From positions 1-64,000 of IMG/VR virus record IMGVR_UViG_3300025010_000033: a stretch of 64,000 nt of DNA. One strand, written 5' to 3'. Shown here piece by piece: positions 45,333-54,537 of this stretch; position 1 is the stretch's first letter; the number at the start of each line of letters is the position of its first letter. A model generated the notes under the pieces. It searched no databases and was not told where the DNA came from. It saw nothing but the letters and a program-made list of their open reading frames with translations. A program made the position numbers and the translations under genes. The DNA is from a virus.

Positions 45333-46522
45333 TCAAACAACTTCTTCTAAATCTTTATATTTACCACTAATATAATCTTCCTTAAACTCATTAAATTGTT
45401 CTACGTTATTCTCACCATACCCGTAAACTTTGTGGAAAAGTGCATGAATATCACCAGTTAAACAAACTCCGACACCATGAATTTTATGCAACCTACTACA
45501 TTCATTTCTAATCAATACTAATTCTTCATCCGAATATTCATTAATAAATCTTCTTTTTCAATATTTAAGTTATCAAATATCTCATTAAATATCTTATCAA
45601 ATCCATATAAATGATGAATTACATCAAATCTTTTATTTGTAACAACACATTTATAATTTGATGCTATCATCGATTCTTTCTTCCATTCTGTAATAGAATC
45701 TCTTAAAATTGAATTTATTTCAGAGAAACCACCCTTCCACATTGGATTATTTTCTCCTTTATGCATATCATAACTACATAGATTACAACCATAAGAATGA
45801 AGCATTGATTCATAAGATTTAGATTGGATTATTCCCTTATGTATTGGACATTCATATTCCAATGGTGATTGATTATTAATATAATCTTCTTCTTTTGATA
45901 AAAGAATTACTTTTTTATCTTTAAATAAATCTTGAACTTCACTAAAATCTCTTCGTTTATCTTTACTTAATTTGTCCCAAGAACAATATTTACAATCTTG
46001 ATCTTTATATTTGAAATTTCCATATTTTATAGACTGAACACCTTTATTTATATGTTTGTTGCAAATGAAATCCATATATGATTCTGCATTTTTATAAGTT
46101 TTAGTTAATAATACTAAGTCTCTTTCTTTGAACTCTTCATCTATTCCATTAATATTATATTTAGTTTTAGCAACTGCAATTTTACTACCCACACCTTTTA
46201 TCTGTGGACTATACCTGACTCCATTTTTAATTAAGCATAATTCTTCTTGTTTCTTATGTTTACATTTATCACACGCATCTTTTATTATAGGTTGATTTTT
46301 ATGACTATTTGTGTATTTATAATATGGTTTAGATATAACTGTTTCTATTCCTTCTTCTAAGCAATAATCACATAAACATTGGATTGGTGCATTACTACCA
46401 TCTAATAATTTATGAACATTAATTGTAATGACTTTTTTGTATTCCCATTTATGACCTAAACTTTCAATGTATTTCTTATTGTTTGACAGGCAAGTTACTT
46501 CTACCTCTTTTGTAATTAACAT
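45333..46522 (-). pseudogene. HNH homing endonuclease broken by a one-base frameshift
   Basis: Two frames, 46522-45518 and one ending at 45333, form one protein. The first part holds zinc ribbons (CDYC, CDKC, CKYC, CSY) and the motif GENNPMWKGGFSE. Next comes YKCVVTNKRFDVIHHLYGF, and the end LTGDIHALFHKVYGYGENN lies in the other frame. Adding one A to the GAAAAAG run near 45560 restores NIEKRRFINEYSDEELVLIRNEC. AAGGAATT ribosome site; ATG at 46522. The paralogue at 43688-45136 is intact. Probably a dead copy, unless slippage restores it. Confidence 0.85.
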
Positions 46523-46554
46523 CTCTAATTCCTTCTTTCTATGCGTAATATTAT

Positions 46555-46634
46555 TTCTGTGCGATACAAAATAAATAGAGTAAGAAAGCCGCACAGAATG
46601 AGGTAGCTACTCCTCACAATTTACTTCCTTACTC
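46555..46634 (-). ncRNA. Pseudoknot leader RNA before HNH gene (copy 2)
   Basis: Stem A CTTACTC (46628-46634) with GAGTAAG (46578-46584); stem C CGCACAGAA (46590-46598) with TTCTGTGCG (46555-46563); interleaved. Hairpin B TGAGG (46599-46603) with CCTCA (46612-46616), loop sharing GGTAGCTACTCC with copy 1. The stem sequences differ from copy 1 by compensatory changes. Confidence 0.75.
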
Positions 46635-46765
46635 ATATGAACAAATTATGCTCACATAAATACCTAGTCAATTAAGACTAGGCATAATCTAAACACAATT
46701 CCATCCACACAGAAAACGCCTGATTGCTCAAGCGTCTTATAACTTACAAAATATTAAATTATTAT

Positions 46766-47527
46766 CTAATTCAATAAATCCTTATTACTATTATCCAACG
46801 TTTTATTTCCATATTTAACCTCTAATTGATGCTTTATATAATCCTGCTTAAATCCCAAAGTAGTCAATGCAGTTACAATCGTCTCTGCTTCATCTACAAT
46901 CTTTAATTCAGTCTCAGTTAAATAATCTCTAGTTAAATCACTTTTCTTATTTATATTTCTGGTTTCTCTTATTTGTTTTGCTTTCATATTGAATAAAATA
47001 AGATATACCATGTCAGTGTAATTGCTATATGTATACTTATTTATATTTGGAACATATTCTTGAATACTAGAAGTCATTCTTTTCCTATCTACTTTACCTA
47101 CTTCACGTTGTAAGTCCCATTTTTCTTGTTTTCCAAAAAATGCTTTAGATAATACATCTTTAGCATTCAATTGATAATCAATAAGTTTATCCATAACTTC
47201 AGGTTTATTTTTTTGCATATCTTTAGTAATAGAAATTTTAGCCAACCATAAAGGTAAAAAATCTAACTCAAGACATAATGACTGCTGATTACCTCCTTTT
47301 GTGGGGAGGATGAGATTACGTCCCCCTTTAGAAAGTACAATATCTTCTTGAATCTTTTTTCTCTCATTTTTTAACTGACCTTCTGACAAACCTATTCCAT
47401 TACAAATCCAATTCACACCTACATAACTTTTACCAGTGTCTTTCATTTTTACGACTATGATTAGATTACCATTAAAATCAACTTCCATTAACTCCAGTTC
47501 TTTAAGTTTTACTAATTGATTTGACAT
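46766..47527 (-). CDS. Antirepressor, P22 AR-N domain with divergent C-terminus
   Basis: 253 residues. The N-terminal half is clearly homologous to the protein at 11806-12645 (VGVNWICNGIGLSEGQLKNE, FLPLWLAKISITKDMQK). The C-terminal half is a helical ORF6C-like region (TYSNYTDMVYLILFNMKAKQIRE, LTETELKIVDEAETIVTAL) rather than KilA-C. AGGAGG ribosome site. Sits among virion and homing-endonuclease genes, away from the other antirepressors. Confidence 0.8.
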   Translation of the reverse strand: MSNQLVKLKELELMEVDFNGNLIIVVKMKDTGKSYVGVNWICNGIGLSEGQLKNERKKIQEDIVLSKGGRNLILPTKGGNQQSLCLELDFLPLWLAKISITKDMQKNKPEVMDKLIDYQLNAKDVLSKAFFGKQEKWDLQREVGKVDRKRMTSSIQEYVPNINKYTYSNYTDMVYLILFNMKAKQIRETRNINKKSDLTRDYLTETELKIVDEAETIVTALTTLGFKQDYIKHQLEVKYGNKTLDNSNKDLLN

Positions 47528-47681
47528 AGCAAATCCTCCTGCTCATTTTTATAGTGGAAGTACGAGCAATACTTATCAGTGCATTTATATAGCAACCTAT
47601 CCTTGTATAACTTATTTTGTTACACAAAAATACTCCTAACAAAAGCTAGGATCACTATCTATAGCAAAATTTTATTTATTT

Positions 47682-48491
47682 CTATTCCAAATAACTCCCA
47701 CATCTATCACAAAACTTAGCATCAGATCCACTAACTTTACCGCAAATCTTACATTGCAATTTATCTCTTACAGTAACAACCTTCTCAACTTTGTCTCCGA
47801 TATCATTAAACCCAACTAATCTTAAAATAATCACATGAGAATTTTCTTCCAATACACCGATATTCCCATATTTAAATTCTTGATTAATCTCTTCGCCTTT
47901 TACAGTAATTCCCTCATCAAAACTTTTAAGATTTACAGAATTATTTAAAGAACAATTCTGTGCAGTAAAACTAGTTTGGCAAATACTATTATCAAACGAT
48001 CTTAAACAATCAGTCTGTACAGATTTAGGTGTTGTACTAGACGTAACAGTTATCCAAGTAGGATTATAATCATAAATAGGTTGTTTATAAGTAATCCAAG
48101 GGCTAATAGGATTAAATACTTGATTAATCTGTTGAGTAATTGGTTTTAATTTCTCATACCAAAATTCAACCCTAATCAATCCATCTTCAATTTTATCTCC
48201 ACGATATTCAGAAATTTCTTTTGTTTTTGGTATAAATTTAAACTTATTTTTTGCAGTACAATCACTTAAAAATCCTTCTAATTCAGTTGTCTCATTTGGA
48301 TTAACTAATAATGACTGGCCATTAAGTACATCTACTCCATCTATAGATATCTTAACTTTTGCTTTTCTTGATTCCATATTCTTGATATAAATAGAATACT
48401 CGCTACCAAATGGAATTTGAATTATCCCCTCTTTTTCTCTAAGGATTTTGCCATTATTTTTGAGACAGACCACCATTTTCTCTTGATACAT
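47682..48491 (-). CDS. Zinc-ribbon virion-type protein
   Basis: 269 residues. Beta-rich N-terminal domain (IIQIPFGSEYSIYIKNMESRKAKVKISIDGVDV), Pro/Thr/Ser-rich middle, and a C-terminal zinc ribbon CKICGKVSGSDAKFCDRCGSYL. Such proteins occur near packaging genes in large phages, with unknown role. A structured leader (AGACACAT hairpin and ACTGACT/AGTCAGT) lies at 48520-48600. Confidence 0.6.
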   Translation of the reverse strand: MYQEKMVVCLKNNGKILREKEGIIQIPFGSEYSIYIKNMESRKAKVKISIDGVDVLNGQSLLVNPNETTELEGFLSDCTAKNKFKFIPKTKEISEYRGDKIEDGLIRVEFWYEKLKPITQQINQVFNPISPWITYKQPIYDYNPTWITVTSSTTPKSVQTDCLRSFDNSICQTSFTAQNCSLNNSVNLKSFDEGITVKGEEINQEFKYGNIGVLEENSHVIILRLVGFNDIGDKVEKVVTVRDKLQCKICGKVSGSDAKFCDRCGSYLE

Positions 48492-48640
48492 TTTTTATCA
48501 TCCTTTCTAGAGCACTGACTAAACTCTAAATATTAAAGTCAGTTATTTTTATTAATGCTTATTTATTTATAAGCACAAGTAGACACACCAAATTAATGAT
48601 GTGTCTGATCTACTTATAAATAAATTACAATCTAATAATT

Positions 48641-49435
48641 TTATCTCTTTCTCAAATTATCCTCAATCTTTAAAATAGTATATTTTGCAATTTTATCTAA
48701 ATTTTCTTTGTCAAGTTTACTATTATCCCAAATCAAATTATCAATATGAATATTAACAGTATTTTTTCCTTCGATTTCTTCATCATTTTCTTCTCTAGCA
48801 TTTTCATACCCCATAGACATACATTCCTGCAACATACTATAAAGAATATTCCTTAATTCTGATCCATACTCACATTCACTATTCTCAATATATCCAGCAT
48901 AATGTTCTACTAAACCAATTTCATATTCTTCATCTTCAGTAAATTCTCCACGGAATTGTTTGCATGATACACAAGAACAATTTTGATAATGCTCTTCACC
49001 ATCTAACAATTCATCAACATTTTCACAATCATATTCTTCTTCCAAACAATTCTCATTATCAAATTCACAAAATATTACCCTACCTTTTCCTGCTAAGAAT
49101 TCTCTAACATCTCCAAAACTCATATCAGACATCACAAAATAATCTATATTATCTACCTCGTCATATTTATATGTACCATCATCCATTTTAGCAAATTCAC
49201 AAAAGAAACCAATTTCTTTATCTTTGTAAAATTGTAAACTGACATAGTATTCATCAACATCACTTGACAATTCCATACATTCAGCATCTATCCCATAGTA
49301 ATTGTGGATATAATCATAAATATAATGAGCTACTGAAAAGTCGCAAATAAACATTAAATTTTGTTCAGAGTCTAAGTGAGAATCAATAATTTCTTCAACT
49401 TGAGATAATGTATATTTTATTTTGTTAATCAGCAT
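48641..49435 (-). CDS. Acidic hypothetical protein
   Basis: 264 residues, very acidic (many Glu/Asp). It contains a CxCxxC cluster in YQNCSCVSCKQF near 155 and a tail VNIHIDNLIWDNSKL. Composition may mimic DNA, but no family is recognised. Well-placed ATG. Alone between a zinc-ribbon gene and the 130-residue gene. Confidence 0.6.
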   Translation of the reverse strand: MLINKIKYTLSQVEEIIDSHLDSEQNLMFICDFSVAHYIYDYIHNYYGIDAECMELSSDVDEYYVSLQFYKDKEIGFFCEFAKMDDGTYKYDEVDNIDYFVMSDMSFGDVREFLAGKGRVIFCEFDNENCLEEEYDCENVDELLDGEEHYQNCSCVSCKQFRGEFTEDEEYEIGLVEHYAGYIENSECEYGSELRNILYSMLQECMSMGYENAREENDEEIEGKNTVNIHIDNLIWDNSKLDKENLDKIAKYTILKIEDNLRKR

Positions 49436-49515
49436 AATTAATATTCCTCGCTTTTATATTTTATTTTATCTTTATATGTTAAAGTTAGATTGTATTATTT
49501 ATGTTTTAATAAAAC

Positions 49516-49908
49516 TTACAACATATCCTTCTCTTTTAATAATACACTATTCTTAGAAACTTCAATGCTTCCATCTGTCTGAATACGAGACATGGTAATA
49601 TTGTGATCAACATTCATTTTATTCATAATAATAGAAACTACATCTTCCATAGACATACCTGAATTAATCAAACAAGTATAAAATCCAGAAAAATAACTTG
49701 CTTCTTTTATTCCTTTAATAAATTCATCTTTATCAATTTGAATATCTTTATCATTTTCTAGATTATCTGTAGAAATGGAAAAAGGTTCTGTGAACATGAG
49801 GATGTCATCTAATGGTGATTTTGTTTCTGGTTCTGTATTTGTATCTGGTTTAGATGTTTCTGAGGTTTCTGAGGTTTCTGTGATTATTTCTTTGCAGTTA
49901 TCGCACAT
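49516..49908 (-). CDS. Hypothetical protein with Ser-Glu-Thr repeats
   Basis: 130 residues. CDNC start, then repeated SETSETSE encoded by a GAGGTTTCT-type microsatellite (about 49857-49885), then an acidic/helical domain (EFIKGIKEASYFSGFYTCLINSGMSMEDVVSIIMNK). Unknown function. Between the ClpP-like protease and the acidic protein. Confidence 0.6.
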   Translation of the reverse strand: MCDNCKEIITETSETSETSKPDTNTEPETKSPLDDILMFTEPFSISTDNLENDKDIQIDKDEFIKGIKEASYFSGFYTCLINSGMSMEDVVSIIMNKMNVDHNITMSRIQTDGSIEVSKNSVLLKEKDML

Positions 49909-49928
49909 ATGTTATTTCTCCTTGTAAT

Positions 49929-50528
49929 TTAGATTATTTTGTCTACACATCCCAGTAAAATTGCTTCTTCAGGCCATAAATATACGTCCAAATCATGTTC
50001 AGTAATATCATCAAGTTTTTCTTGAGTAATATTAGTATATTTAAGAATTACATCTTGACACCTACGCCATGATGCCTCTAGGTCTTTTAACTTTCTTTTT
50101 GTTTGCTCTACTGATGTATTTCCCATTTCAAAACTTTGTACTTGATGGTAGAGAAATCGAGTATGGTTTTGACAAATACGCTCAGAAGTAGATATGAAAA
50201 TCTTAAACGCACCACTCATTATTTTTCCATATGCTTTACCAATGATTTTATAACCACTCTCCTTGAGTGTTTCTATGGTAGCAATTATACTTAGTGATGC
50301 AAAAACTGAGCCACCATAACTAGAAATTTTAAGAATAATTGGTTCTGCTTTGGAAGGTGTTATTCCACTTGCTTTATCTCTTTCTACTATTTTCTCAAAC
50401 ATTCTATTAACAATAAATTCGGTTTCTTCATTGATAGAATCGTCGTTAATGTAGATTGTGCGCTCATTAATGTAGGCATTGAGTTTAATTTCCTCGATAA
50501 TTTTATTAATTGGTATCATAATTTCCAT
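49929..50528 (-). CDS. ClpP/crotonase-fold serine protease
   Basis: 199 residues, the size of ClpP. Likely triad: Ser in YGKIMSGAFKIF, His in RFLYHQVQSF, Asp near TEHDLDVYLWPEEA with the following LLGCVDKI. N-terminal strands EPIILKISSYGGSVFASLSII match the ClpP oxyanion region. Phage ClpP-like enzymes act as head maturation proteases or degrade host proteins. A second, unrelated protease candidate lies upstream of the capsid gene, so the role of this one is open. Confidence 0.82.
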   Translation of the reverse strand: MEIMIPINKIIEEIKLNAYINERTIYINDDSINEETEFIVNRMFEKIVERDKASGITPSKAEPIILKISSYGGSVFASLSIIATIETLKESGYKIIGKAYGKIMSGAFKIFISTSERICQNHTRFLYHQVQSFEMGNTSVEQTKRKLKDLEASWRRCQDVILKYTNITQEKLDDITEHDLDVYLWPEEAILLGCVDKII

Positions 50529-50554
50529 ATACTTATTACCCTTCAGTTATTTAA

Positions 50555-51889
50555 TTAATCCTTAATCACAGTATTCATAATATCAATAATCCCATATTCC
50601 TTACTAACAATAAAACTTTGACTCTTCTTAACTGTACCAGTATAAGCTTGAGAATAAGACCACTCTGAATTAGAACTCACAGTTGGTAATCTCCTAATCT
50701 CAACCCCATAATCGTCAATGACCATTGTCTTATGCTGATGTGCAACAAACCAATACAAATAATCACAATCACTAATATATTCTTTTGCTTCATTATGTAT
50801 TGTCTTAAATGCTGACTTTTCATTAATATCGTGTGCTATCCCCACTAATACTCGCCCATACTTAATATATTTCCTATCCAATGTCCCGGTATCAATCCAC
50901 ACATTATCATTATTTCTATACCACGAATTTAAAACTTGAAAGATTCCAAACGTAGTATATCTATCATGATTAGAATTGCAATTCCATACTTCTACAGGAG
51001 CAATTTGTGATAAAATATCAATAGCTTTAATTAATAAATCAGATACTTTCGTAAACATTTGATAATGACTTACTGAGTGATCTGTCTGAGGAGTTCCTTT
51101 TGTAGTCTGATATGGGGTATCAAAATTACATATATCACCTAGATTTAATAATATAATCTTATCTATTTCTTTATGTTTAATTCTACTTACAACATCATTA
51201 ATTACATAGAAAAATCTATTAGTTGCAATTACATCATCATATTCATTATTACTTGTTTCTAAGTAACTTTTTAATCCTACATGTAAATCTGCTATGTTTA
51301 ATATAAGCAAATTTCCATTTGTGATGGGATTATATTTAGTATGTTTAGGGGATGGGATAGAGTAGTTTTTGATTAAATTGTCTAGTATTTTTGTAATATT
51401 GTCTTCATTAAGTAATATTTCAGTCCTTGGTTTAACGCTCACCTTTGAACTGTAGAGAACCTTTACTCCATCTTCCTTAGTATTCATATGCCACATGCTA
51501 TTTTTGGCACTAAGCAAAATAAACTTATCAGGCGAATATCCATGTGATTTCAAAACAAATTCAGGATCTTTAGATTCTTCAAGACTCATAGAAATTAATT
51601 TATCAGAAACTTGAGAATCATCTTGCTTGATTTCTACAGATTCTTTATAATTAGGTTTAGATGGAGTAGAAGCAGGAATAATTAATTCTCTATCACCATT
51701 ACCAAGAATAATACCATTAATAATATCTTTTGCTTTTAATGTTCCATTTGCTTTTCTATATTTCTTGAATTTACTTCTTAATCCTTCACCTGTGCTTTGA
51801 GGATAATACAATTTTGCTAAAGTATCCCAAGAATCAGATATTTTCTTATTGTACTTTTGGTAACAAATTTCTATTAATTTTTTATCCAA
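50555..51889 (-). CDS. Calcineurin-like metallophosphoesterase
   Basis: 444 residues. The N-terminal 80 look like a helical DNA-binding module (SWDTLAKLYYPQSTGEGLRSK). The phosphoesterase domain begins near 200: LNIADLHVGL (D-x-H), LNLGDICN (GD), NCNSNHDRY (NHD), GIAHDI and WFVAHQHK (H-x-H equivalent). All metal ligands are seen. Likely a phage nuclease or phosphatase, related to Mre11-like enzymes of SPbeta-type phages. Start ATG at 51889. Confidence 0.88.
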   Translation of the reverse strand: MDKKLIEICYQKYNKKISDSWDTLAKLYYPQSTGEGLRSKFKKYRKANGTLKAKDIINGIILGNGDRELIIPASTPSKPNYKESVEIKQDDSQVSDKLISMSLEESKDPEFVLKSHGYSPDKFILLSAKNSMWHMNTKEDGVKVLYSSKVSVKPRTEILLNEDNITKILDNLIKNYSIPSPKHTKYNPITNGNLLILNIADLHVGLKSYLETSNNEYDDVIATNRFFYVINDVVSRIKHKEIDKIILLNLGDICNFDTPYQTTKGTPQTDHSVSHYQMFTKVSDLLIKAIDILSQIAPVEVWNCNSNHDRYTTFGIFQVLNSWYRNNDNVWIDTGTLDRKYIKYGRVLVGIAHDINEKSAFKTIHNEAKEYISDCDYLYWFVAHQHKTMVIDDYGVEIRRLPTVSSNSEWSYSQAYTGTVKKSQSFIVSKEYGIIDIMNTVIKD

Positions 51890-51915
51890 TATGTTGTTAA
51901 TACCACCCTATATAT

Positions 51916-52734
51916 TTATTTTATACTTTTATATAACCTACATATACTTAAATAATATCTTTCATTTAACATCTTTTTAAGCTCTTTGCGATTATAAAAC
52001 TTAAACAAGCACTTTACAAATGAATTTAAGTAATTGTTTTCTTCTTTATTCACAATAAACTTTTCTTTATTATCATCATCAATACTATAATTTATTTTGT
52101 AAGAATTTGTTTGTATCGTATTTCTACTTACAATATTAATAATTCCACTATTATTAAACTGATTAATAATTTTTATTAAAGTATTTTTTGATTTAATTCC
52201 AGTTTTTCTAGACATTTCTTTATAAGACATATAGAAAACACCATTATCATCTGAATATCTTTTACTATTTATAAGCATAGCATATAGCAATAATTTTTCA
52301 TTCTTTGTCTTTTGTTTTAAAACTTCCAAAATTTCTAAATATGTAATATCTATATTAGTTGCATCAATCTCATACATCCCTTTTCTTCTAATGCTTATGT
52401 TTATTTTATGCTCTTCTGAAAATACATCTTTAGTACCACCATAATCAATATTATATCCGTGAAATCTGTCTCTACTATTATAAAATTCTATCCAATAAGA
52501 TTCCCTCTCATTAATAATATCCTCACTACATTCTTCTTGAATTTCATATGTAAAACTATCAATACCATACTTATTATAAGCTCTTTGTAAATGAATATTA
52601 AAATGAGTGTTCGCTTTTAATGTGCTTTTGTGTCCTCTTAACCTAGTATCTATATCTTGACTTTGACCAATATATACTTTATTATTTATTATATTAGTTA
52701 TTTTATATATTCCTATTTTCTTATCCTTTGCCAT
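51916..52734 (-). CDS. GIY-YIG homing endonuclease with winged-helix tail
   Basis: About 272 residues from the ATG at 52734 (GAAAGGCGG ribosome site). GIY-YIG core (KIGIYKITNIINNKVYIGQS, R-RGHKS, NERESYWIEFY). Then an unusual C-terminal region with a winged-helix type segment (YMSYKEMSRKTGIKSKNTLIKIINQFNNSG) in place of NUMOD modules, resembling phage replication initiator domains. Possibly a fusion. Free-standing after the RepL-like gene. Confidence 0.85.
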   Translation of the reverse strand: MAKDKKIGIYKITNIINNKVYIGQSQDIDTRLRGHKSTLKANTHFNIHLQRAYNKYGIDSFTYEIQEECSEDIINERESYWIEFYNSRDRFHGYNIDYGGTKDVFSEEHKINISIRRKGMYEIDATNIDITYLEILEVLKQKTKNEKLLLYAMLINSKRYSDDNGVFYMSYKEMSRKTGIKSKNTLIKIINQFNNSGIINIVSRNTIQTNSYKINYSIDDDNKEKFIVNKEENNYLNSFVKCLFKFYNRKELKKMLNERYYLSICRLYKSIK

Positions 52735-52905
52735 TATCGCATAACCGCCTTTCATCATCTCGAAATGCCTACACAACAAGTAAACCCCTCTACACCTACT
52801 GGCATAAGGGATTCAGACATTGGTGACATTCATGTCCCGACTCCTAAAATAAAACCTTGTTTAACCTACTTTTTAAAACTTCTCAAGTGACATCTATGAC
52901 ACTAA

Positions 52906-53508
52906 TTATTGCTCAGAATCCTTGATTTTAGTGCGTTTTGTGGCTGTATCCTTTCTATTACTTCTACACTTTTCGTATCCTATGGTGTCGAATAATCTAG
53001 GAACTAGAATATTGATATTTTTACCACAATAAAGAAGATAAGGATTAACCAAATAAAAGGTTTCCTTACCCAATTCATAACTAACTATTGCTAATTTTCC
53101 TCTTAAATTTTTCATATTTCTATTTACAGTTCTTCTATCAATGTCTAATAATGTTGCCAAACTAATTTGATTTAATGGATTATCTTCCAAATCAACGATT
53201 AAATTCATTTCCCATTTTAAATAAGGAGATAAAGAATATAAAAATGCTAATTCACTTTTTGTAATTCCATATTGTTCAACAGCATGAGCAATTTCTAAAT
53301 TAAATACTTTAGTGAAATGATCTTTTGGTTTCCAGTGTTGTTTCTTAACATCCTTTACAAAAAGAGAAGCAGTTAAAGTATTATCTTCATCTTTTTTAAG
53401 ATATTGTTTTATAAAGTCTCCAATTTCTTTTTGTGCTTTTATATCCTTAAACGTATCAACGTCACTAACAAAAATATCTGCTAATATCCGCATAGTTTTA
53501 TCTTCCAT
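52906..53508 (-). CDS. RepL-like winged-helix replication/regulatory protein
   Basis: 200 residues from the ATG at 53508 (GAGGTGATG ribosome site). The central part (ITKSELAFLYSLSPYLKWEM, NQISLATLLDIDRRTVNRNMKNL) is a winged-helix motif as in Firmicute RepL replication proteins. It is followed by ETFYLVNPYLLYCGKNINILV, another RepL-type landmark. Could initiate phage replication or regulate genes. Upstream of the structural operon. Confidence 0.65.
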   Translation of the reverse strand: MEDKTMRILADIFVSDVDTFKDIKAQKEIGDFIKQYLKKDEDNTLTASLFVKDVKKQHWKPKDHFTKVFNLEIAHAVEQYGITKSELAFLYSLSPYLKWEMNLIVDLEDNPLNQISLATLLDIDRRTVNRNMKNLRGKLAIVSYELGKETFYLVNPYLLYCGKNINILVPRLFDTIGYEKCRSNRKDTATKRTKIKDSEQ

Positions 53509-53547
53509 TGTAGGCATCACCTCTTTCATCATCACAGACAAATAAAA

Positions 53548-53793
53548 TTATTTTAAAATTTTATGTTTGTCTAATTCCCTTCTTAATAGGGATGTTGCTT
53601 TAGTTAATTTGTTTAAATTAACCATTGCTTTATAATTTAAAAAATCATTAATTAATTTTTGAAATAATTCAGGTTTATTATTATCAATTTTAAAATAAAC
53701 ACTTTCATCTTTTTTCTCTGAACCAACTAATTGAAATTTGTAACTAACAAATAATGCTGCCAAGTAGAAATCTTTTGTTTCAAAAATATTCAT
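53548..53793 (-). CDS. DUF5659-like small protein
   Basis: 81 residues from the ATG at 53793 (AAAGGTG ribosome site). Pattern FETKDFYLAALFVSYKFQLVG, VYFKIDNN, FQKLINDFLNYKA fits the DUF5659 family, short proteins found in many phages and of unknown function. Coupled with the RepL-like gene below. Confidence 0.65.
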   Translation of the reverse strand: MNIFETKDFYLAALFVSYKFQLVGSEKKDESVYFKIDNNKPELFQKLINDFLNYKAMVNLNKLTKATSLLRRELDKHKILK

Positions 53794-53927
53794 TGTTTTA
53801 TCACCTTTCATCATCAAAATATGTAACATAAACTTTACGACTTTTTGCATTGTTATGATTTTTTATTTCCTCTGTCACGCATTAATTCACGCTTCCCTTC
53901 ATATCTCTTCATATCATGTAGGAATTT

Positions 53928-54107
53928 TTATTTCCTACGACACCATTCACCGAATGCTTGTTTTACTTCATCTGTATTTTTAAACATAGTATATGTATCG
54001 CCTTTACTTCCATTTCCTACTTTTAAAGGTAAAATTCCTTTAGAAAAATAAAATTGTGACTGAAATTGATTGTAAATATAAACAAATTCTTTTTCCTTAG
54101 TAATCAT
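53928..54107 (-). CDS. Small hypothetical protein (paralogue of 21010-21237)
   Basis: 59 residues, MITKEKEFVYIYNQFQSQF to FGEWCRRK. Shares the frame YIYNxFQSQFYFSKGI..P and the ending FGxWCxRK with the gene at 21010-21237. No known name. ATG with GTGGGGAT upstream. Confidence 0.6.
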   Translation of the reverse strand: MITKEKEFVYIYNQFQSQFYFSKGILPLKVGNGSKGDTYTMFKNTDEVKQAFGEWCRRK

Positions 54108-54129
54108 ATCAAATCCCCACTTTCTTAAA

Positions 54130-54498
54130 CTAAATCAATTCACTATACCAACAATCCCTACACACTAAATAAGTCTTATCATAAAAGAATGCCAACCAGT
54201 ATCTCTTATTACTATTTTTACAAATAGGGCAAGTAGTATCAGCATTTTCTATGTCATAATCATTATTATCAATATCACCACCGACAATCCTAATCTTATC
54301 CTCCAATTCAGGATAAACATAATATTTCTCAGTCGGCTTACTAACACAATATAGCACCGGAATATTTATATTATTATTATCAATATCTACGATATCATCA
54401 ACAATTGCAAATAAACCATTCCAATTTGAGTTGTCAAGAATTTGTACTTGAGTTCCTGTACTTAGTTTAGTTTTGTTGTTTAGTTTCATTTTATCCAT
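54130..54498 (-). CDS. Zinc-binding hypothetical protein
   Basis: 122 residues. An SH3-like first half (STGTQVQILDNSNWNGLFAIVDDIVDI), then a zinc ribbon CPICKN...CRDC at the end (about 96-118). AGGAGATG ribosome site. No family name. It follows the structured region at 54538-55057. Confidence 0.65.
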   Translation of the reverse strand: MDKMKLNNKTKLSTGTQVQILDNSNWNGLFAIVDDIVDIDNNNINIPVLYCVSKPTEKYYVYPELEDKIRIVGGDIDNNDYDIENADTTCPICKNSNKRYWLAFFYDKTYLVCRDCWYSELI

Positions 54499-54537
54499 TT
54501 GATAAAAATCATCTCCTTATTAGAGAAAAGTTTATAA

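Noticed and set aside
52765-52813. Possible fourth pseudoknot leader before the GIY-YIG gene at 51916
   Set aside because: ATGCC/GGCAT and AATCCC/GGGGTT interleave, but stems are short, one pair is a wobble and the central hairpin is missing, so it does not match the three good copies.
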